The translations under genes and the position numbers were made by a program. 64,000 nt of DNA, from contig NC_135060.1 of assembly GCF_051014685.1 (NCBI RefSeq), forward strand, positions 6,820,001 to 6,884,000, in the 5' to 3' direction. The DNA comes from Ptiloglossa arizonensis (Eukaryota; Arthropoda; Insecta; Hymenoptera; Colletidae). A model generated the notes under the pieces. It searched no databases. It had not been told where the DNA came from and saw only the letters and a program-made list of their open reading frames with translations. The first letter of the stretch is position 1; each line of letters begins with the position of its first letter. Shown piece by piece: positions 60,042-64,000 of the stretch.

Positions 60042-61590
60042 ACAATACTTTGATTTCGGAGGAAGCTCTACGGGATCGATTTCACGATATATTACGCTCG
60101 TGTATTGAAACAGTTGAAAACGTATCGAGACGAAAAGTAATGACACCTGGGAGAAGAAACGGGTAATACGATTTTGTAAATTTTTCAAATTACTTTTCGT
60201 TCCCGTATCTACGGGAGAGTGTACGCAATATACGGCGATAGGAGTTCTATTTTTCCTCGAAGGTGGTGCAGCGTGAAATATTACCGCAACAGGCCCGTAT
60301 CTACGATGTATTAATGTAACACGTTCGTTGCGCGATCTTTAGCGAAAATACGAACGCGACTGTCAGTGCGCGCAAGTTGAAATACGATCGACGAAGGAAA
60401 CTTTCGCGGGTCATTCTCGTTGTTTATTACGGACATTTCCTTTTAAGACCGGGCCGGATTCCTGAAATTGTAGGTGGTAAATTGTGGAAACCGGCTGGTT
60501 TGTTTCTAGCGTAGCGTTCCGCGTGGAACAGGTTACGTTGTAACGATATAGGCTTTCGAGAGCCAACCCACACACCTCGGGGCAAACCCCGGTGATATCA
60601 AAATCCAAACAGACGAGACGTTATCCCCGAGCGCCGTGAATTTTTATATTTTATCGAAGAAAAATGTTCTCCGAAAGGAATACTATCTTCTACGATTGAA
60701 GAGATAATAAAAAAAAAAAAAGTAAAAGAGAAATCGAAAACACAGAAAATACTAAAAGAGTTTCGTACGTGTCTCCGTTGTTACGATTTGCGGTAACGGC
60801 GAAATGCAAACGGTAAATACGAACGTGTTAGGTAACAAAACGTTATTTACCGATAAATAATAGTGCAGGGGGTTGTGTGTCGCTTCCGTAATCGGGAATC
60901 GACGCGGCTTCGGGAACGTTCAACGAACGATGCTCGATACGGTTTCGTAACGAAATCGTTTTATTGAATGTTTAATCGAATACAAGCGCGTGTGTACACG
61001 TCGAAGCCAAAGATCATGGAGACCGAGGTAGAACGAGTTCGAGAGAGAAATCGAATCGTCGATCTCGTTCTCAGGAAGAAGTTTCTCGTCGAGAAACGAC
61101 GAGTTGGCTCAACTTTAACGATTTACGGTAATAGTACGTGCGAAGCATCGGAAGTCAGTAATCGAAAAATAAAGGAACAATAGTGTTACGATGGTCGTTG
61201 CTAAAATTAAATACTCGCTTCTTCTAAATAATTCAAAACCCAGGATTAATTTCTATCCGATAACCTCGACATTTTTACCGCTACTGAAACGAGATTTAAA
61301 AATCGAATTATAAGTATACACGATCTAGTTTAAATATAAGTTTAAAAAAAGCTTCTTAGTTGAGTATACTCGAATAGTCTCAACCAACAGAAACTATGGC
61401 CTAGTGATACATTTACAAGATTAGTAATATTTCAGCACCACAAATTCACGATACACGTTTATATTTTCATTCCTTCCACACGACGAATCCCATAAAAATT
61501 TCTACCCTCGATACCACGATTTCAATTATTTGGAAAGCTTTTACAAACGTTACACTTGTACTGTTCGTTTCGACTAACCAATTGTCCACG
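60042..61590. other. Non-coding DNA, no gene seen
   Basis: A short A run at about 60708-60721. A 71-codon frame at 60968-61183 has no recognisable family. 61200-61460 is AT-rich with no frame of interest. Confidence 0.55.
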
Positions 61591-61592
61591 AT

Positions 61593-61690
61593 CGTTTCGC
61601 GCGTGTTCGGTCGAGAATCGCGAACGAAGAAGGTTCGTTTCGCGCTTTTTTGTCGAGAATCGCGAACGAAGAAGGTTCGTTTCGACGTTA
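61593..61690. repeat. 42 bp tandem duplication, two copies
   Basis: TCGAGAATCGCGAACGAAGA followed by AGGTTCGTTTCG occurs at 61611 and again at 61653, a 42 bp period. 42 is a multiple of three, so frames on both strands carry a repeated ESRTKKVRF or RTFFVRDSR, with no other coding evidence. Confidence 0.88.
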
Positions 61691-63725
61691 ATCCGAGTTG
61701 GCGTGTGCTCGTTACCGGGGACGAGTCGCTCGTGTGGATTTCCCGCGTCACGAGGTGCCCGCCGGCAAGCCCACCAATTAGCTGCGTAAATCTTCGCGCT
61801 TTCGGATATCCGGGAATCGCGCGTTAAGCTCTCGCAATTAACGGGTCCAATTAAAAACGGAAATGCGTGGCACCGTGGGCAGGGAAAACCGCGACATTAA
61901 AATCCGACACCGAAACGGGCCGTCGACATATTTTGCGCGACGTCGAATCAACCGCGCGGCGGAAACTTTCGCGGAGCTTCGTATAATTATCGCGGTACGC
62001 GTTGTTGCCGCTGGAACGTCGAAAATCCTCTACGCGATAAAGGGAAGGCGTTGACCGAAAGTTGCTGTTTTGCGAATTCGTTGAACAAACTCGCGTACGG
62101 TGAATCGGAGTTGCGGGATTAATTCGTGTTTCACGCAGATTAGGATTACGCGATTACAACCGGGAAATTTCTCCACTTGGTAGACCGCATTGGGTTCTCG
62201 GTTTGAAATATCGTCCAAATGTACAAGGAACGGAGGAGCTGGTTTTAAAGGGAGAATGAACTTATTTCCGAAAACACGAGCTTCGTCACTTTTCGTAAAT
62301 AGTAGGAAAGATCGAAAGGTGGTGATTTTTGCTGATATTTTTCTACCTTTGGTAAATAAGGTATCTGCTCGACGTCGAACGAACAAAGTTCTCGGTTTGA
62401 ATTCTACGTCGGATGTAACCGTGTCCTTTTCGGAAATGGTTCTCGACGTTTCGGAGCTGGCCCCGTCGAGCGATTAGACGACACCGACGTAGCCTAACTG
62501 CGATTCGTGGCGAAACGTTGGAACGCTTTTTCGAAAAGGACACATGGCCCGGAACACCCGGAAGCCTCGAGCGATATCAACTACGCGCGAATCTTGCTTT
62601 CACCCACCGATTTATCTCCGCGAGCATTAACGTCCGCCTAGATCCTTACGACCCAGATCTATGAATTCTGAGCAATCATTTAAGACCCCGCTCTTCGTTT
62701 CTTCCGATTCGACGAAGCTTCCCGAGATAAATCGATTTATAAACCAAGACGGATTGTCCTATTCGTCGTTGATTACCATCGAGAGCGAATTACGCTCGAT
62801 AAATTTTCATCGGATTTCAAACGAATGGAAAATTTCGCAACTCTGATACACGAAGTAAGACGATTCGTGGAAACGATCGGTATTCAATTTACGTAGAAAT
62901 GATCGGTGACGATTGGTATTTTCTATAACCAATGGACTAATCGAAATTTTCTTTACTTCTATTTTTTTGTTTTACCACTTCATTCTTTTAATGTCTTTCA
63001 TAACCAAGTTTTCAAGATTACTTTCAACTTGTTCAACTCTGCAATTTCCTTGCCGATTGACTAGAAGATATCGCGACGTATTCAACGATCTAATTGAACA
63101 TAAAAAAAAAAAGAAAGACGTACGAAAACTCAACCATCATCGTCTCGACGGTCTTTCGTCCGCGATGAAAGAAACTTTTATTCGTTCACCGGTTACGAAA
63201 AAACTCGAATCGATCGAGTTGGTCGTTCCACCCGGTAGGTATCGTCTAACTCCGGATACAGTGGTTCGTTCTCGAGTACCTATCGTCGTGTTCGCGGAAT
63301 TTCCATTTGTTCGTTCGCGACGGCGAGCTTAATTTTCGTTTCGAGTTGGTCTCGGCTCGTACGCGAATAACCGCGAAATATTCGTTGGTTGCTCGACGTC
63401 GCGATAATTCGACGGTATCGCGAGCGAAACGTGCCGCGTATCGCGAAAACTCGCGAGGAATCGTTTCATCGCCGTTTCTTTCGGCCGAGAGACGATTAAA
63501 TCGCGCGGATTAAACGTACATCGTATCGATATCGGGATAGAGCGCGGCATCGAAAACATCTGCGACATCCGTGTGCCGACGTAAGCGGAAAATTCAATTT
63601 CCGGATACGACGTGAGCGAATGTCGCGGGGTTAACGACGTTGTGCCCCCGGCGAGTATAGGAATCTAATATGCGATCTATAAATTTGCACCGGGGGTTCT
63701 CGGCGTCTTACTTTCCCGTTGGAAA
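61691..63725. other. CpG-rich non-coding DNA, no gene seen
   Basis: Short chance frames on both strands and a poly(A) run near 63102-63111. Nothing else recognised. Confidence 0.55.
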
Positions 63726-63756
63726 CTCTCTGTCTCTCTCTCTTTCTCTCTCTCTT
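63726..63756. repeat. (CT)n microsatellite
   Basis: A CT run with GT and TT interruptions, about 31 bp. Confidence 0.88.
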
Positions 63757-64000
63757 GGAAAAACGTCTTCGATTAGCGATAAATTTTATCGAGTCGCGAT
63801 GGAAACGCGCGACTCGGTACGGAAAGTTCGAGCGCAGTTTTAACCGGGAACCAGTTTCTTGTTCGGGTGGCGAGAAACGAGACGCGACGAATCGAGTGTG
63901 GATTTCGAATTATTTTTCATCGCGTTGAAATAAATTGTTAAATTTATCGAAGAGCGACCGTTACGTCCGATGAAATTACGAGCGGTCGTTTCCTCTTCCC
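63757..64000. other. CpG-rich non-coding DNA, no gene seen
   Basis: Short flank running to the window edge; nothing recognised. Confidence 0.55.

Noticed and set aside
1..64000. Bacterial genome, operons, CRISPR array or prophage
   Set aside because: No dense co-directional coding frames, no ribosome-binding sites, no regularly spaced repeats with unique spacers; composition and transposon types are eukaryotic.

Overview
The window reads as non-coding DNA from an animal nuclear genome, most likely an insect and plausibly a hymenopteran (ant, bee or wasp). The reasons are a strong excess of CpG and of motifs built on TCG/CGA over almost all 64 kb, no long or clustered open frames, no operon-like layout or ribosome-binding sites, many simple repeats, and small fossil DNA transposons of two eukaryotic types. 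The group assignment is inference from composition and repeat content; no gene here identifies a species.

I could not support any complete protein-coding gene, rRNA, tRNA or CRISPR array. The longest open frame is 235 codons. Nearly all others are overlapping frames on both strands with the Arg/Ser/Phe/Thr-rich content this base composition gives by chance. The best reading is a gene desert or the interior of a very large intron. A few short frames look less like chance than the rest (21.5 kb minus strand; 30.8-31.1, 49.0-49.5, 57.7-58.2 and 58.9-59.2 kb plus strand). They are given as low-confidence exon candidates.

The firmest features are mobile-element fossils. Three copies (16-147, 6249-6386, 45622-45751) belong to one mariner-type miniature element with about 25-30 bp terminal inverted repeats and TA on both sides. 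Three others (25634-25872, 48753-48988 and a truncated 59888-60037) belong to one piggyBac-type miniature element with CCCTTTGCACTCGA-like ends and TTAA target sites. Tandem DNA includes a 60 bp minisatellite (about 41.81-42.24 kb), two-copy duplications of about 125 bp (33.0 kb), 90 bp (43.5 kb) and 42 bp (61.6 kb), and many microsatellites.

Layout: 0-6.4 kb carries two mariner-type copies in CpG-rich DNA. 6.4-20 kb is featureless apart from simple repeats and a POU-octamer cluster. 20-22 kb has a low-CpG block with a palindrome and hairpin, then a triplet repeat inside an open frame. 24.6-28.6 kb holds hairpins, a piggyBac-type fossil and low-CpG blocks. 31-37 kb has a local duplication. 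37-37.8 kb is an AT-rich, CpG-poor island unlike its surroundings. 38-44 kb is dominated by tandem repeats. 45-49 kb holds one copy of each transposon family. 50.1-50.6 kb has a cluster of homeodomain-type ATTA sites. 55.7-60 kb has a hairpin, exon-like frames and two related copies of an about 90 bp block. The rest is plain.

The low-CpG blocks, homeodomain/POU-type sites and duplicated conserved-looking block would fit scattered cis-regulatory elements of a distant developmental gene, but that is inference and needs cross-species alignment.
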